DNA from: Psychromonas antarctica
Lineage (GTDB): Bacteria > Pseudomonadota > Gammaproteobacteria > Enterobacterales > Psychromonadaceae
Direction of reading: 5' to 3'
Assembly (NCBI RefSeq): GCF_022267535.1
Contig: NZ_JAHNZV010000004.1
Location: 40,188 to 104,187 of the forward strand
Length of the DNA stretch: 64,000 nucleotides
Below, one piece after another: positions 28,486 to 39,311 of the stretch. Position 1 is the stretch's first letter. Each line of letters begins with the position of its first letter. A model generated the notes under the pieces. It was not told the DNA's origin. It did no database searches and worked only from the letters and a program-made list of their open reading frames with translations. A program made the translations under genes and the position numbers.

Positions 28486-31400
28486 TCAATAATGTTCAAA
28501 TAACTTTAACAACGCATCACTATTATCTGGAGCGAATTTCTCTTCTTGGTCTGTTCCGTAGACGCTATCAGCGAGTCTCTGTTTACGAGCCTGCAGAGCT
28601 AAAACACGTTCTTCAACCGTTTGCTCACAAATTAATTTATACACAAAAACGGGTTTATCCTGACCAATTCGATAAGCCCTATCCGTAGCTTGCTTTTCAA
28701 CTGCAGGATTCCACCAAGGATCATAATGAATCACGGTATCCGCTGCCGTTAAATTAAGCCCTACACCGCCTGCTTTTAAGGAAACAAGGAAGATTGGCAC
28801 TTCACCGGCTTGGAATTTATCAATCACCTCTGTTCGGTTACGTGTTTGTCCTGTCAATTTGACAAAATCAATCCCTCTTTCTTGCAGCGATTGTTCAATT
28901 AATGCCAACATCTGCGCAAATTGCGAAAAGATTAAAATACGTCGTCCCTCTTCAATCATTGGCGGCACAATTTCCATCAGAAAGTCTAACTTGGCCGAAC
29001 CTTTAATCTGTTTGGCATTCTCAAGTTTGACTAAGCGCGGATCACAGCAAGCCTGACGTAGTTTAAGCAGCGCATCAAGAAACTCTATACGGCTCCTTGC
29101 CATCCCTTTTTCTTTAAGTAGATCACGGACTTTGGCTTCCATCGTGATACGGATACTTTCATATAAAGTACGTTGATCATTCGGTAAAACAATTTTATGT
29201 ATAATTTCTGTTTTTGCAGGCAGTTCTTTAGCCACTTCATCTTTAGTACGGCGTAATAAAAATGGCTGAGTTTTCTGAATTAACCAATTTTGTACTTGCT
29301 GGTTGCCTTCGCCTTCGATCCCTTTGCGATAAAAACGGTTAAAGGTGCTATGCGTTCCTAAGAAACCAGGCATTAAGAAATCAAACAATGACCAAAGTTC
29401 ACCTAAATGGTTTTCCATCGGCGTCCCCGTTAAACATAAACGCTGCTTAGCATTGAGCTGTTTGATACTTTTGGTCATTTTCGCCAATGGGTTTTTAATG
29501 GTTTGTGCTTCATCTAGAATTAAATCAGAAAAAGTGACTGTTTCTAGCTGGCTGAAATCTCGACCGACTAATGGGTAAGTGGTGATCACCAGATCATAAT
29601 CGGGTATCGATGCAAAATGCTTATGACGATCGACACCATGTAAAACTAGCACTTTTAATGTGGGAGTGAATTTAGTCGCTTCATTTAACCAGTTACCGAC
29701 TAAGGAGGTAGGGCAAATAACCAAAGCCGGCTCAGAACGTTGTTGCTGATGCTGCTTTTTATAAAGCAGATAAGCCAATGCCTGAATAGTTTTACCTAAT
29801 CCCATATCATCGGCCAATACGCCAGAAAATCCATATTCATTTAAAAAAACTAACCAATTCAAACCAGTCAGCTGATAATCGCGCAGTGTCGCATTGAGAT
29901 CTTCAGGTAATGACACCTCCTGAATACCGGTAAAGTTAGTTAGCTTTTCGGCCAAGGCTTTGACATGATTACCACCTACCCAGCGATTAATTTCAGGCAA
30001 CTGAGCCAATAATGCAGCTTGGCTTTGCGGTAGATGGATACTGTCATTATTAACCTCCCCCAACTCTTGTAAAATAGATAAAATAGGCTGAATAGAGGTA
30101 CGTTTAATGCGCAACGGTTTACCGTTAGCCTGAGGGAGCAATATATCAAACAGATGTTCCTGCCAATCTTCATTATTGCGCAACCACTCGAGAAGCAAAG
30201 GCAATAATTCAATCCGTTTGCCCTCAATCTCAATCGACACACCAAGATCAAACCAGTGTCCCTGCTCTTCTATCTCGATATCAATGCTATCTATTTTTTC
30301 ACTCGACAATGCTAGATCAAGCGATATCTCAAAGTGCCAACCGAACACTTCTAAACGTGCCTTATGTGCAGTTAAGAGAGATAGCCACTGGAACTGTTGT
30401 GATCCCCCCAGTTCAGGCGGCAGAATGCCCAATAACTGACCTGCTTTCGGCTGTTTAGAATCGTACAATAGCGGATCTAATAAACATAAATTCTCGAACT
30501 GCTTTATCGCTAAATCTTCATGATCAATGTCGCGCTCAATGGTGATTATTTCATTGGCCAGCATAAACTGTGTACGCGTGGGATCATCAACCACACTTGG
30601 GTTGAGGATCAGTTCACCATAGCGGAAAAACAAGCGCGCGATGAACATGCGTTGCTCTTTGATCGTTGCTTCATTAAGCGAGCAGATAACCTGCAAATTA
30701 GCGTTAATTTCGCGCGTTGGATAATTAATTGGGTTAGGTAAAAGCGCATTAGGAAAACGCAGTGAAACTTCTTGGGTAAAGTGCACACACTGTTTATCAG
30801 CAAGTGGTGGTGTTTGTAATAAAGACAGGATCCAATGACTATCAAATTCACTTTCAATGGCACCGACGAAACCTTTATCTGTATCAATATAATAAGGAGT
30901 CGGCGTAGGTACCAACAGCCAGTTTTCACTATCTTGCAATGTGACTTGTAGCTGTTTTAACTGTTCATCTTGTTCAATCCATTGTAATGACAGTTTTCGA
31001 CTTTCAGCACCCAGTAAAGGTAAAGAGAGATCTTTCCAAAAACACCGTCCAGTCGCTAATATTTTTTGCAACGCTAATAGATCATGCTCACTATGGATAG
31101 AGGTTTTAGGCAGTTTAGCGACCCGCCCCTCTTTGGCTAAAAGCAGTTGTAGAATACTGACATCCTCTGCCGTTACCCATTTATAGCTTTCCATCCAAGC
31201 TTCATTTTCAACCACTGAAAGCAGATCTTTTTCCGCAAAAACACTGACGTTTTCGCTTTTCAGAAAACGCATTGATCCATACTCAACTTGCAGATACTGC
31301 AACGCGTGGTTGTAAGTGCTTTTATTAAATGAAAGGCGGAAATAGCCTTGATAAGCACCACCGCTTGACGCGGGTTGTTTTTTCGTCAGCTGCCCCTGCA

Positions 31401-31734
31401 ATAACTCAAACCAAGTTTGATAGCTGTTTTCGATATTATAATTGGGGGTGCCCGCTTGATAAGCAAGTAACAGTGCGACGGCATGTTTACAGTTCCAGCC
31501 AACTGGGCAAGTGCAGTTGCTGTGGATAATAAAGCCCCCTTTGTTGGATTTTTTAATTGAGGCACTGGTTTGATAAGGGATCTCAAGTTTGCCTTTTACA
31601 CTGCCACTGAGCGTATTAGTTTCGTTATCATATTCACAAGATAGCACGCGACTTTCTTTAAAATAGCGTGTGCCACGGTCAATTATATTACGACCGAAAC
31701 TAGTAAAAATATCTTGCTGGGTAATCTTAGGCAT
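28486..31734 (-). CDS. SNF2-family ATPase/helicase with SWIM zinc finger
   Basis: A protein of about 1082 residues. An N-terminal SWIM zinc finger (NCTCPVGWNCKHAVALLL, CxC...CxH pattern) lies near residue 76. A long middle region precedes a C-terminal Swi2/Snf2 motor: Walker A DDMGLGKTIQA, DEAQ box LILDEAQTIKNP, motif III LTGTPMEN, and motifs V/VI VSLKAGGVGLNLT and DRAYRIGQ. Such proteins translocate on duplex DNA and are implicated in transcription or repair. The start is ATG 31734 rather than TTG 31746. It is a single-gene unit as far as visible. Confidence 0.9.
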   Translation of the reverse strand: MPKITQQDIFTSFGRNIIDRGTRYFKESRVLSCEYDNETNTLSGSVKGKLEIPYQTSASIKKSNKGGFIIHSNCTCPVGWNCKHAVALLLAYQAGTPNYNIENSYQTWFELLQGQLTKKQPASSGGAYQGYFRLSFNKSTYNHALQYLQVEYGSMRFLKSENVSVFAEKDLLSVVENEAWMESYKWVTAEDVSILQLLLAKEGRVAKLPKTSIHSEHDLLALQKILATGRCFWKDLSLPLLGAESRKLSLQWIEQDEQLKQLQVTLQDSENWLLVPTPTPYYIDTDKGFVGAIESEFDSHWILSLLQTPPLADKQCVHFTQEVSLRFPNALLPNPINYPTREINANLQVICSLNEATIKEQRMFIARLFFRYGELILNPSVVDDPTRTQFMLANEIITIERDIDHEDLAIKQFENLCLLDPLLYDSKQPKAGQLLGILPPELGGSQQFQWLSLLTAHKARLEVFGWHFEISLDLALSSEKIDSIDIEIEEQGHWFDLGVSIEIEGKRIELLPLLLEWLRNNEDWQEHLFDILLPQANGKPLRIKRTSIQPILSILQELGEVNNDSIHLPQSQAALLAQLPEINRWVGGNHVKALAEKLTNFTGIQEVSLPEDLNATLRDYQLTGLNWLVFLNEYGFSGVLADDMGLGKTIQALAYLLYKKQHQQQRSEPALVICPTSLVGNWLNEATKFTPTLKVLVLHGVDRHKHFASIPDYDLVITTYPLVGRDFSQLETVTFSDLILDEAQTIKNPLAKMTKSIKQLNAKQRLCLTGTPMENHLGELWSLFDFLMPGFLGTHSTFNRFYRKGIEGEGNQQVQNWLIQKTQPFLLRRTKDEVAKELPAKTEIIHKIVLPNDQRTLYESIRITMEAKVRDLLKEKGMARSRIEFLDALLKLRQACCDPRLVKLENAKQIKGSAKLDFLMEIVPPMIEEGRRILIFSQFAQMLALIEQSLQERGIDFVKLTGQTRNRTEVIDKFQAGEVPIFLVSLKAGGVGLNLTAADTVIHYDPWWNPAVEKQATDRAYRIGQDKPVFVYKLICEQTVEERVLALQARKQRLADSVYGTDQEEKFAPDNSDALLKLFEHY

Positions 31735-31884
31735 CTGTGCAACCAACTTAAAAATGGATCGTTAATGATAGAGAGATAGGCGCGATAAATAAAGGCCTAT
31801 TAAATTATTAGCAAATAAATTGTGGAATAATTGCGTTTAATAGCTGAAAGGGGGGCAAATTCGCCCCTCTTATAGTAATAATAA

Positions 31885-34800
31885 TTATGACAAATTGGGG
31901 CCTAACCATCTTTCTGCTGTTAATTTGTCCCAACCTTTACGCAAGGCATAATCATCAAGTTGGTCTTGCTGAATTTTTGCCACTGCAAAATAACGACTTT
32001 CGGGATGCGAGAATATCCAGCCCGATACAGCAGCCCCAGGGTACATAGCGTAACTACTGGTTAATTGCATGCCGATCTGTTGCTCAACATCCATTAAATC
32101 CCAAATAACCTCTTTTTCTGAGTGTTCAGGGCAGGCGGGATAACCCGGCGCAGGGCGAATACCTTGGTATTTCTCACGAATAAGATCATCATTGGCTAAT
32201 GTTTCATGCGCTGCAAATCCCCAATACTCTTTACGTGTTTTTTGATGCAGGTACTCGGCAAAAGCCTCTGCTAAACGGTCACAAACAGCTTGTACTAAAA
32301 TCGCATTATAATCATCATTATCAGTTCGATAGCGTTCAGCTACCTGTCGTTCGCCAATACCGCCAGTCACCGCAAATGCGCCAATATAATCAGCAACCCC
32401 AGACGATTTAGGAGCGATATAGTCCGCCAAGCAATGGTTAACAAAAGGCGCTTTTTTCTCCGATTGCTGGCGCAGGTGATGACCCACTTGTATTATTTCT
32501 GTTCGAGATTCATCGGCATAGATTTCAATATCATCCCCGATGCTATTGGCAGGAAAAATACCGACAATACCGTTTGCAGAAATTTCGCCTTGTGCTTCAA
32601 CTATATCGAGCATTTCTAAAGCGTCATTAAAAACACGGCTTGCCTCTTCGCCAACCACTTCATCGTCAAGAATACGTGGATATTTACCCGCCAGCCCCCA
32701 AGTCATAAAGAAAGGAGTCCAATCTATATAATCACGTAATACACTAATCGACATCTGCTTAATTACTTGCGTCCCGAGCTGATTTGGCACTGGCGGCTGG
32801 TAATTAGCCCAATCTATTTTTGCGCTATTCGCGCGTGCTCGTTGCAGTGATACGGCAGCGCTGCGCGGACGCCTATTTTCATATTGCTCACGTACGCGAC
32901 GGTAATCTTCATTGAGTTTTTCAACAAATTCGGGTTTGTTTTTTGGGTTTAATAATTTCTGGCAAACGCCTACAGCACGAGAGGCATTCGAGACATACAC
33001 CACAGGCTGGTCATAATTCTGCTCAATTTTAACGGCAGTATGGGCTTTCGATGTTGTTGCGCCGCCAATTAAAAGAGGCAGTTTTAAACCTTGACGCTGC
33101 ATCTCTTTGGCAACATAGACCATTTCATCAAGAGAAGGCGTAATTAAACCAGATAAGCCAATGATATCGGCTTTTTCTGTAATTGCCGTTTTGATAATTT
33201 TTTCACAGGACACCATCACACCAAGATCGATAATCTGGTAATTATTACACTGTAAAATAACACCAACTATATTTTTGCCAATATCGTGAACATCACCTTT
33301 AACGGTTGCCATCACGATCTTACCATTGGTTGTCCCAGCCTGTTTTGTTGCTTCAATATAGGGATTGAGATATGCGACCGCTTGTTTCATCACGCGTGCA
33401 GATTTTACCACCTGAGGAAGAAACATTTTCCCCTCACCAAAAAGATCACCTACGATATTCATGCCATCCATTAATGGCCCTTCAATCACATCGATGGGCA
33501 TTTCTGCGTGACTACGTGCTTCTTCTGTATCGGCTTCAATAAACTCAGTAATTCCTTTCACTAAAGCATGGGCGATACGCTCGTTAACAGGTAGGTTTCG
33601 CCACTCTAAGGCTTTACCATCATCGATTTTTTCTGCACCTGCACCGCGATATTTTTCGGCTATATCCAAGAGAGCGTCGGTAGCATCTGGGCTGGTATTC
33701 AATATAACCGCTTCAACTGCTTTTTTAAGATCCTTTTCAATATCATCGTAAATAGCTAATTGTTCGGCATTGACAATGCCCATATCCATACCGTTTTGAA
33801 TACAGTAATAAAGAAATACGGCATGAATTGCTTCACGCACAGGGTTATTACCACGGAAAGAGAAAGATACGTTGGAGACACCACCGGAAATCATCGCATG
33901 GGGTAAATTCTCTTTAATATCTTTAACCGCTTCAATAAAATCAACGGCATAATTATTATGCTCTGCGATGCCTGTTGCCACTGCAAATATATTGGGATCG
34001 AAAATAATATCTTCCGGCGGGAATCCCACTTGATTAACCAAAATATCATAGGAGCGTTTACAGATTTCAAATTTACGCGCTCGAGTATCCGCTTGGCCCT
34101 TTTCATCAAAGGCCATGACTATCATCGCAAAACCATAACGACGAATTAACTTCGCCTGCTCAATAAACTTATCAACGCCCTCTTTCATACTGATTGAGTT
34201 AACAATCCCTTTACCTTGCACACACTTAAGACCCGCTTCTAAAATTTCCCATTTAGAAGAATCGACCATAATGGGTACTCTACAAATATCTGGCTCAGAG
34301 GCACATAAATTGAGAAAGCGTTTCATCGCAGACAGCGAATCAAGCATCGCTTCATCCATATTAATATCAATAACATCTGCGCCAGCTTCAACTTGATGAA
34401 GTGCAACTTCTAATGCTTCATCATAGCGTTCATCCATAATTAAACGTTTAAAACGTGCCGATCCGGTCACATTGGTACGCTCACCGACGTTCTGGAATAA
34501 TGAATCATTGCGTATTGTTAATGCTTCTAACCCACTTAAGCGACAAGCAATTTCAATATCAGGTAATACGCGCGGTTTAACCCCTGCAACAGCACCCGCC
34601 ATGGCGCGAATATGCTCGGGTGTGGTACCACAACAGCCCCCGACTAAATTTAAGAAACCACTTTTAGCCCACTCCTTAATATGCACAGCCATTTCATCGG
34701 CTTCTAAGTCGTATTCACCAAACGCATTAGGTAACCCTGCGTTGGGGTGCGCTGAAACATAGGTTTCTGAAATACGTGACATCTCTTGTACATATTGACG

Positions 34801-35568
34801 CAGTTCATCAGGACCAAGCGCGCAGTTCAAGCCAAATGAAATTGGTTCAATATGGCGCAGCGAGTTATAAAATGCTTCGGTTGTTTGTCCCGACAGCGTG
34901 CGCCCAGAAGCATCGGTTATCGTACCGGAGATCATAACGGGCAATTTATAACCCAGTTCTTCAAAGACGCCACTGACCGCAAAAACAGCCGCTTTGGCAT
35001 TAAGCGTATCAAAAATAGTTTCAATTAAAATCAAATCACAACCGCCAGCAATTAACGCGTGGGTTGATTCACTGTATGCCTCGACTAATTCATCAAAACT
35101 GACGTTACGAAATGCGGGATCGTTTACATCAGGTGAAATTGAACAGGTGCGATTTGTCGGCCCTAAAACGCCAGCAACAAAACGCGGACGATCTGGTGTT
35201 TCCGACGTTTTCTGATCAGCAACTTCGCGCGCCAAACGCGCCGCTTGTCGATTAATTTCAGCAGAAAGCGATTGCATATTGTAATCAGCCATCGCAATCG
35301 TCGTTGCGTTAAAGGTATTAGTTTCAAGAATATCGGCACCCGCATCAAGATATTGACGATGGATATCAGCAATCACTCGAGGTTGCGTTAACACCAATAA
35401 ATCGTTATTACCTTTTACATCAGATGACCAATCAGCGAAGCGTTTGCCACGATAATCCTCTTCTTCAAATTTATAGGACTGGATCATGGTGCCCATCCCG
35501 CCATCAATAAGAAGAATGTGTTTTGCTAATTGCGCCTTGATAAGTGCGCTACGATCGTTAATTGGCAT
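31885..35568 (-). CDS. metH: cobalamin-dependent methionine synthase
   Basis: A 1227-residue enzyme that transfers methyl from 5-methyltetrahydrofolate to homocysteine through B12. Domains in order: homocysteine/zinc domain (INCALGP-like [12 protein letters not shown] and [10 protein letters not shown] zinc cysteines), pterin-binding domain ([13 protein letters not shown]), B12 cap and binding domain ([11 protein letters not shown], with the axial His) and the C-terminal AdoMet-activation domain. ATG 35568 has CAGGGAA upstream and yields exactly the E. coli length; the frame extends further upstream without support. It follows metA in the same direction after a ~790-bp gap with its own terminator, so it is transcribed separately. 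Confidence 0.97.
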   Translation of the reverse strand: MPINDRSALIKAQLAKHILLIDGGMGTMIQSYKFEEEDYRGKRFADWSSDVKGNNDLLVLTQPRVIADIHRQYLDAGADILETNTFNATTIAMADYNMQSLSAEINRQAARLAREVADQKTSETPDRPRFVAGVLGPTNRTCSISPDVNDPAFRNVSFDELVEAYSESTHALIAGGCDLILIETIFDTLNAKAAVFAVSGVFEELGYKLPVMISGTITDASGRTLSGQTTEAFYNSLRHIEPISFGLNCALGPDELRQYVQEMSRISETYVSAHPNAGLPNAFGEYDLEADEMAVHIKEWAKSGFLNLVGGCCGTTPEHIRAMAGAVAGVKPRVLPDIEIACRLSGLEALTIRNDSLFQNVGERTNVTGSARFKRLIMDERYDEALEVALHQVEAGADVIDINMDEAMLDSLSAMKRFLNLCASEPDICRVPIMVDSSKWEILEAGLKCVQGKGIVNSISMKEGVDKFIEQAKLIRRYGFAMIVMAFDEKGQADTRARKFEICKRSYDILVNQVGFPPEDIIFDPNIFAVATGIAEHNNYAVDFIEAVKDIKENLPHAMISGGVSNVSFSFRGNNPVREAIHAVFLYYCIQNGMDMGIVNAEQLAIYDDIEKDLKKAVEAVILNTSPDATDALLDIAEKYRGAGAEKIDDGKALEWRNLPVNERIAHALVKGITEFIEADTEEARSHAEMPIDVIEGPLMDGMNIVGDLFGEGKMFLPQVVKSARVMKQAVAYLNPYIEATKQAGTTNGKIVMATVKGDVHDIGKNIVGVILQCNNYQIIDLGVMVSCEKIIKTAITEKADIIGLSGLITPSLDEMVYVAKEMQRQGLKLPLLIGGATTSKAHTAVKIEQNYDQPVVYVSNASRAVGVCQKLLNPKNKPEFVEKLNEDYRRVREQYENRRPRSAAVSLQRARANSAKIDWANYQPPVPNQLGTQVIKQMSISVLRDYIDWTPFFMTWGLAGKYPRILDDEVVGEEASRVFNDALEMLDIVEAQGEISANGIVGIFPANSIGDDIEIYADESRTEIIQVGHHLRQQSEKKAPFVNHCLADYIAPKSSGVADYIGAFAVTGGIGERQVAERYRTDNDDYNAILVQAVCDRLAEAFAEYLHQKTRKEYWGFAAHETLANDDLIREKYQGIRPAPGYPACPEHSEKEVIWDLMDVEQQIGMQLTSSYAMYPGAAVSGWIFSHPESRYFAVAKIQQDQLDDYALRKGWDKLTAERWLGPNLS

Positions 35569-35657
35569 AGAGTTCCCTGCTATTTTTGCTAATAAGTACT
35601 GGTATGACCAAGCTACTTGATGATGCAAATTCAAGCAGTTCGAATATACATATATTA

Positions 35658-35682
35658 ACATAAAAGCAATCGGCTTTTATGT
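35658..35682. promoter_or_regulatory. perfect dyad upstream of metH
   Basis: A 10-bp perfect inverted repeat (ACATAAAAGC and GCTTTTATGT) with a 5-base spacer lies about 90 bp upstream of the metH start. It does not match MetJ (AGACGTCT) or MetR (TGAA-N5-TTCA) sites, and no T run follows. It could be an operator for an unidentified regulator or an mRNA leader hairpin. Confidence 0.45.
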
Positions 35683-35807
35683 CATAAAGGTATCCGCTGA
35701 TTGAAATATTTTGTTATAAATAATGAATAAATTGATAGTTGATTATTGGTATAAACAGAGATAGCAGAAATAAATGGGCAGGGGATATTCGCAACTTTAC
35801 CAGACAA

Positions 35808-35835
35808 ATAAAAAAACGAGCTAGAGACAGCTCGC
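35808..35835 (-). terminator. minus-strand rho-independent terminator upstream of metH
   Basis: On the minus strand a CGAGCT/AGCTCG stem with a 6-base loop is followed by a run of T. It lies 240 bp before the metH start and more than 600 bp after the metA stop, so it ends either a long metA transcript or a short independent RNA. Confidence 0.7.
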
Positions 35836-36442
35836 TTTAACTTAAAAAAACATTGTAATGTCATCATAATAAATAGAATTTGTAGCTTCTTTGCTTGTTG
35901 ATCTCTTACCATCCATCAGCGTTTGTACTCCATTAATCTGAAAAAACATAAACGACCAAATAAATACGTTTATCAATGAAACAGATTTAAAATACAAAGA
36001 TCAATAACACACTCAATACTCACAACAAAACTAAAACTTATTTAGGTTATAATCGACTACCATGTTGTAAATAAAGTGATAATTAAAAGGCCAATTTGGC
36101 GATGAGTCGCTTAAAATAACAGACTCCTAAAAATTTATTACCACTTTTAACAAACTGATATGAAGTAATAATATCTAAGCCCTCCATTAGTAAAAAATTC
36201 GCAGCATTATGTTTTTTTTAAGCTGTGAAAGTAGTCAAATAAAAAGACCAAACCCACAATACCCATTGGGCGATGAGCTACCGACAGCAACTCCTATCAG
36301 GTATTAGCCTTACTGAAAAACAATATAAGATAATAACTATTCCTCCTTTTTCCTTCTTAACTACATTAATAATAGTTAAGATTCTCCATATTTCCAGTAC
36401 AGCAAACTATTTATAAGTTATTTTATTAAGTTCATCACATTT
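35836..36442. other. long noncoding stretch between metA and the upstream terminator of metH
   Basis: About 600 AT-rich bases without a credible ORF. The sequence GGCGATGAG occurs twice (near 36099 and 36269). An intergenic RNA ending at the 35808-35835 terminator is possible. I could not match a known methionine-related riboswitch here. Confidence 0.4.
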
Positions 36443-37360
36443 TTATATTAACTCAGATAAATCATAAGGCGTTACTTGGTAGACACAATAATTCAGCCAA
36501 TTGCTATACAATAAATTCCCATGACTGCGCCAAGTTGCACGGGGTGTTTGCTGTGCATCATCACTGGGATAATAGTTCTCAGGCAACATCGGATTAACCC
36601 CCTCATCAAGATCTCGCAAGTACTCATTGTTGAGCGTATCAGCATCATATTCGGGGTGACCGGTAATAAATACTTGTCGACAATCTGGGCTAGCAGCCAA
36701 ATAGATACCAGCTTCAGGTGCGTCAGCAAAAATAGTTAAGTCACTATTCGCACTTGTATATTCTGAATCAAACTCCGCAAAACGTGACAACGGCGCCCAA
36801 AAGAAGTCATCAAAACCACGTACTAGAGGATGATGATGATGATGTGTTGTATGCTCGTAAATCCCCGAAAGTTTTCTTTCACGTGTCATTTTTTCTAGGC
36901 CGTATAAATATTTAAATGCAGCCTGTGCCGCCCAGCATAAAAATAGCGTGGAAGTAACATTATGACGAGACCATTCTAAAATTTCAGTAAATTTATCCCA
37001 GTAATAAACCTCTTCAAAAGGGATTGTCCCCAGTGGTGCACCGGTAATAATAAACCCATCCCATTTTTGATTCTTAACACGTTCAAAATCGCCATAAAAA
37101 GTATCTAAATGCGATTGTGGAGTATTTCGTGAAGCACGTGCATCTACACGTAATAATTCAATATCCACTTGCAATGGGGTATTAGAGAGTAGCCGCATTA
37201 ATTGCGTTTCCGTTTCAATCTTTTTAGGCATTAAATTCAAAATCAAGACTCGAAGAGGGCGAATATTTTGATGGCTTGCGCGTGTTTCAGACATAGTGAA
37301 AATATTTTCAGACTTTAAAATACCTGCGGCAGGCAGATCATCAGGGATACGAATAGGCAT
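36443..37360 (-). CDS. metA: homoserine O-acyltransferase (MetA)
   Basis: A 305-residue enzyme that activates homoserine, normally with succinyl-CoA in enteric relatives, as the first committed step of methionine synthesis. The N-terminus [11 protein letters not shown] is typical. Catalytic Cys lies in LFLCWAAQA near residue 142, and catalytic His/Glu in TGHPEYD near residue 235. A run of five His (THHHHHP) sits near residue 177. Tandem MetJ boxes lie 30-45 bp upstream, indicating repression by methionine/SAM. Acyl donor preference cannot be read with certainty from sequence. Confidence 0.95.
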   Translation of the reverse strand: MPIRIPDDLPAAGILKSENIFTMSETRASHQNIRPLRVLILNLMPKKIETETQLMRLLSNTPLQVDIELLRVDARASRNTPQSHLDTFYGDFERVKNQKWDGFIITGAPLGTIPFEEVYYWDKFTEILEWSRHNVTSTLFLCWAAQAAFKYLYGLEKMTRERKLSGIYEHTTHHHHHPLVRGFDDFFWAPLSRFAEFDSEYTSANSDLTIFADAPEAGIYLAASPDCRQVFITGHPEYDADTLNNEYLRDLDEGVNPMLPENYYPSDDAQQTPRATWRSHGNLLYSNWLNYCVYQVTPYDLSELI

Positions 37361-37389
37361 AACAGAACTCCATATTAACTATTTCATTT

Positions 37390-37405
37390 AGACATCTAGA
37401 AGTCT
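37390..37405. promoter_or_regulatory. tandem MetJ boxes
   Basis: Two adjacent 8-mers, AGACATCT and AGAAGTCT, closely match the MetJ box AGACGTCT and occur in the tandem arrangement MetJ requires. They lie between divergent metA and the GNAT gene, 30 bp from the metA start. Confidence 0.8.
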
Positions 37406-37478
37406 AACCTAAATTAGCCAAGACAACAAAATTTTCGGTAAAATGGTAATATTATTAAAAACCATAAAGAGACTAAAA

Positions 37479-37964
37479 ATGTTTAAAATTATTCAAGCTG
37501 ATTTAACACAGGCAGAACATGCAAAGGCCTACCTAAAATTAATGTCGGATTATGCATGCGATCCGATGGGTGGAGGAGAAGATCTCTCCGATTTCGCTAA
37601 ACAAAATCTTATTGAGACATTATTAAAACGTAATGATGTGTTTATTGTATTAGCCTTCAAAAATGGGCAAGCAGCCGCCATACTGACCGCAATAGAGGGA
37701 TTTTCAACCTTTGCCTGCAAACCCTTACTCAATATTCATGATGTTGCCGTGTGCGCTGCATTTCGGGGACAAGGAGTAACAAATTTACTGTTCAGTGAAA
37801 TTGAAAAAATCGCACTCTCTCGGGGCTGCTGCAAAATGACGCTGGAGGTATTAGAGGGCAATGAGATTGCAATAAATGCTTATCGAAAACAGGGGTTTTG
37901 CGGTTATCAACTTGATCCTAAATTTGGTAATGCACTATTCTGGACTAAATCATTACACGATTAA
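37479..37964 (+). CDS. GNAT-family N-acetyltransferase
   Basis: A 161-residue acetyl-CoA-dependent acyltransferase. The acetyl-CoA pyrophosphate-binding motif appears as RGQGVTNLL near residue 102, with a preceding beta-4 strand (LLNIHDVAV) and a C-terminal YRKQGF segment. The substrate is unknown. I chose ATG 37479 for its AAAGAGA site over ATG 37443. Its upstream region contains the metA MetJ boxes, so it might be co-regulated. Its end overlaps the convergent dinF gene by 12 bp. Confidence 0.82.
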   Translation: MFKIIQADLTQAEHAKAYLKLMSDYACDPMGGGEDLSDFAKQNLIETLLKRNDVFIVLAFKNGQAAAILTAIEGFSTFACKPLLNIHDVAVCAAFRGQGVTNLLFSEIEKIALSRGCCKMTLEVLEGNEIAINAYRKQGFCGYQLDPKFGNALFWTKSLHD

Positions 37965-39299
37965 CTTATTTTTTTTATTAAGCTGTAAGTAAATCCATAA
38001 AAGCGTTACTCCTCGCGCAGCCATAAAGGCATTCATCGCTATCCATAAAGCATGATTGCCTTGCGCTGAAAAAATAAACCAAACAGGAAAATAAACCAAG
38101 CACAGCGAAATAATCATACTATTACGCATCTCTTTTGCACGCGTCATACCAATAAAGACACCATCAAAAACGAAACCAAGCATCGAGGTCAGCGGGATCA
38201 AAATTAACCACGGTAAATAACTATTTGCCTCCACTTGTATGCTATTGATAGAGGTGATCTGGTTTATAATCCACTGCCCATAGAAATAAAAGAGTAGCGA
38301 CTGCATAAGGCTAAAAATAAATGCCCAAAATAGGGTGACATGAACAGCGTCCTTCAATTTACTTAAACAGCGATGACCCATATTTTTCCCGACTAAGGCT
38401 TCGGCCGCGTAAGCAAGGCCGTCCATAGAGAAAGAGATCAAGAGGAGAAAGTGCATCAATACGGAGTTCGCAGAAACGACATCATCACCTAGTTTAACCC
38501 CTTGCATGGTCATAAATGCATAGGTCACTTGCACGCATAAAGTGCGAATGAAAATGTCACGGTTTAGGGCAATAAAGGCGCGTAGGGAATGCAAATTAAG
38601 CAGTTGCTTTAACAACTTAATAAAATCCCCCACGTTGTAGAAAGGTTGAATCATCTTCATGATAACCAATAAACCACAAATGAGCGCAATATAATCGGCA
38701 AGTAACGAAGCCCACGCTACGCCAGCGACTCCCCATTCAAATCCGACCACAAAAAGTAAGCTCAATGCAATATTAACTGCGTTACTAATTATGAGTAAAA
38801 ACATAGGTACTTTGGCATTCTGCATACCTAATAGCCAACCCAACACCACCATATTAAGCAAAGCGGCAGGTGCGCTCCAAATGCGGATATCAAAATACTG
38901 TTTGCCATATAAAAGTACCTGCTCACTACCCTCTATAAAATGAAAAAAGAGTGACGAGAGAGGGGTCTGTAGCAACAATAAAAGCGACGCTAATACGAGT
39001 GCAATTAGGATAGATTGTAATAAAAGGCGCAAAACCTGCTGAAAATCATTTGCGCCATATGCCTGAGCAACCAATCCCGTCGTCGACATACGTAGAAAAA
39101 CCAGCATCCAGAAAAGTAACGTCACCACCATTGATCCCACAGCAACACCGGCTAAATAATAGGATTCAGGCAGATGGCCGATCACGGCTGTATCCACTAA
39201 GCCAAGTAATGGCACGCTAATATTGGAGAGCATCATCGGGAGTGCAATAGTAAATATTTTTTTATGCGTTGAGAATTTTAAAAATGTGTTTTTTATCAT
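37953..39299 (-). CDS. dinF: MATE-family efflux transporter, DinF type
   Basis: A 448-residue multidrug/toxin extrusion transporter with about twelve hydrophobic segments; the N-terminus IALPMMLSNISVPLLGLVDT is typical of the DinF branch. In E. coli dinF follows lexA directly in an SOS operon. Here an SCO-type gene lies between them, with only 12 bp before dinF, so SOS control of all three is likely. The substrate is unknown. Confidence 0.92.
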   Translation of the reverse strand: MIKNTFLKFSTHKKIFTIALPMMLSNISVPLLGLVDTAVIGHLPESYYLAGVAVGSMVVTLLFWMLVFLRMSTTGLVAQAYGANDFQQVLRLLLQSILIALVLASLLLLLQTPLSSLFFHFIEGSEQVLLYGKQYFDIRIWSAPAALLNMVVLGWLLGMQNAKVPMFLLIISNAVNIALSLLFVVGFEWGVAGVAWASLLADYIALICGLLVIMKMIQPFYNVGDFIKLLKQLLNLHSLRAFIALNRDIFIRTLCVQVTYAFMTMQGVKLGDDVVSANSVLMHFLLLISFSMDGLAYAAEALVGKNMGHRCLSKLKDAVHVTLFWAFIFSLMQSLLFYFYGQWIINQITSINSIQVEANSYLPWLILIPLTSMLGFVFDGVFIGMTRAKEMRNSMIISLCLVYFPVWFIFSAQGNHALWIAMNAFMAARGVTLLWIYLQLNKKNKLIV

Positions 39300-39311
39300 C
39301 TATCCCGTTGC

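Noticed and set aside
35682..35912. 76-codon ORF upstream of metH
   Set aside because: It runs through a terminator hairpin, has no family resemblance and no clear ribosome-binding site.
36090..36280. Possible methionine-related riboswitch in the metA-metH gap
   Set aside because: Only a short repeated GGCGATGAG was seen; no recognisable riboswitch core.
36820..36850. His run in MetA taken as a metal site or tag
   Set aside because: It lies in a variable loop preceding the conserved PLVRGFDD segment; the family is known to vary there.
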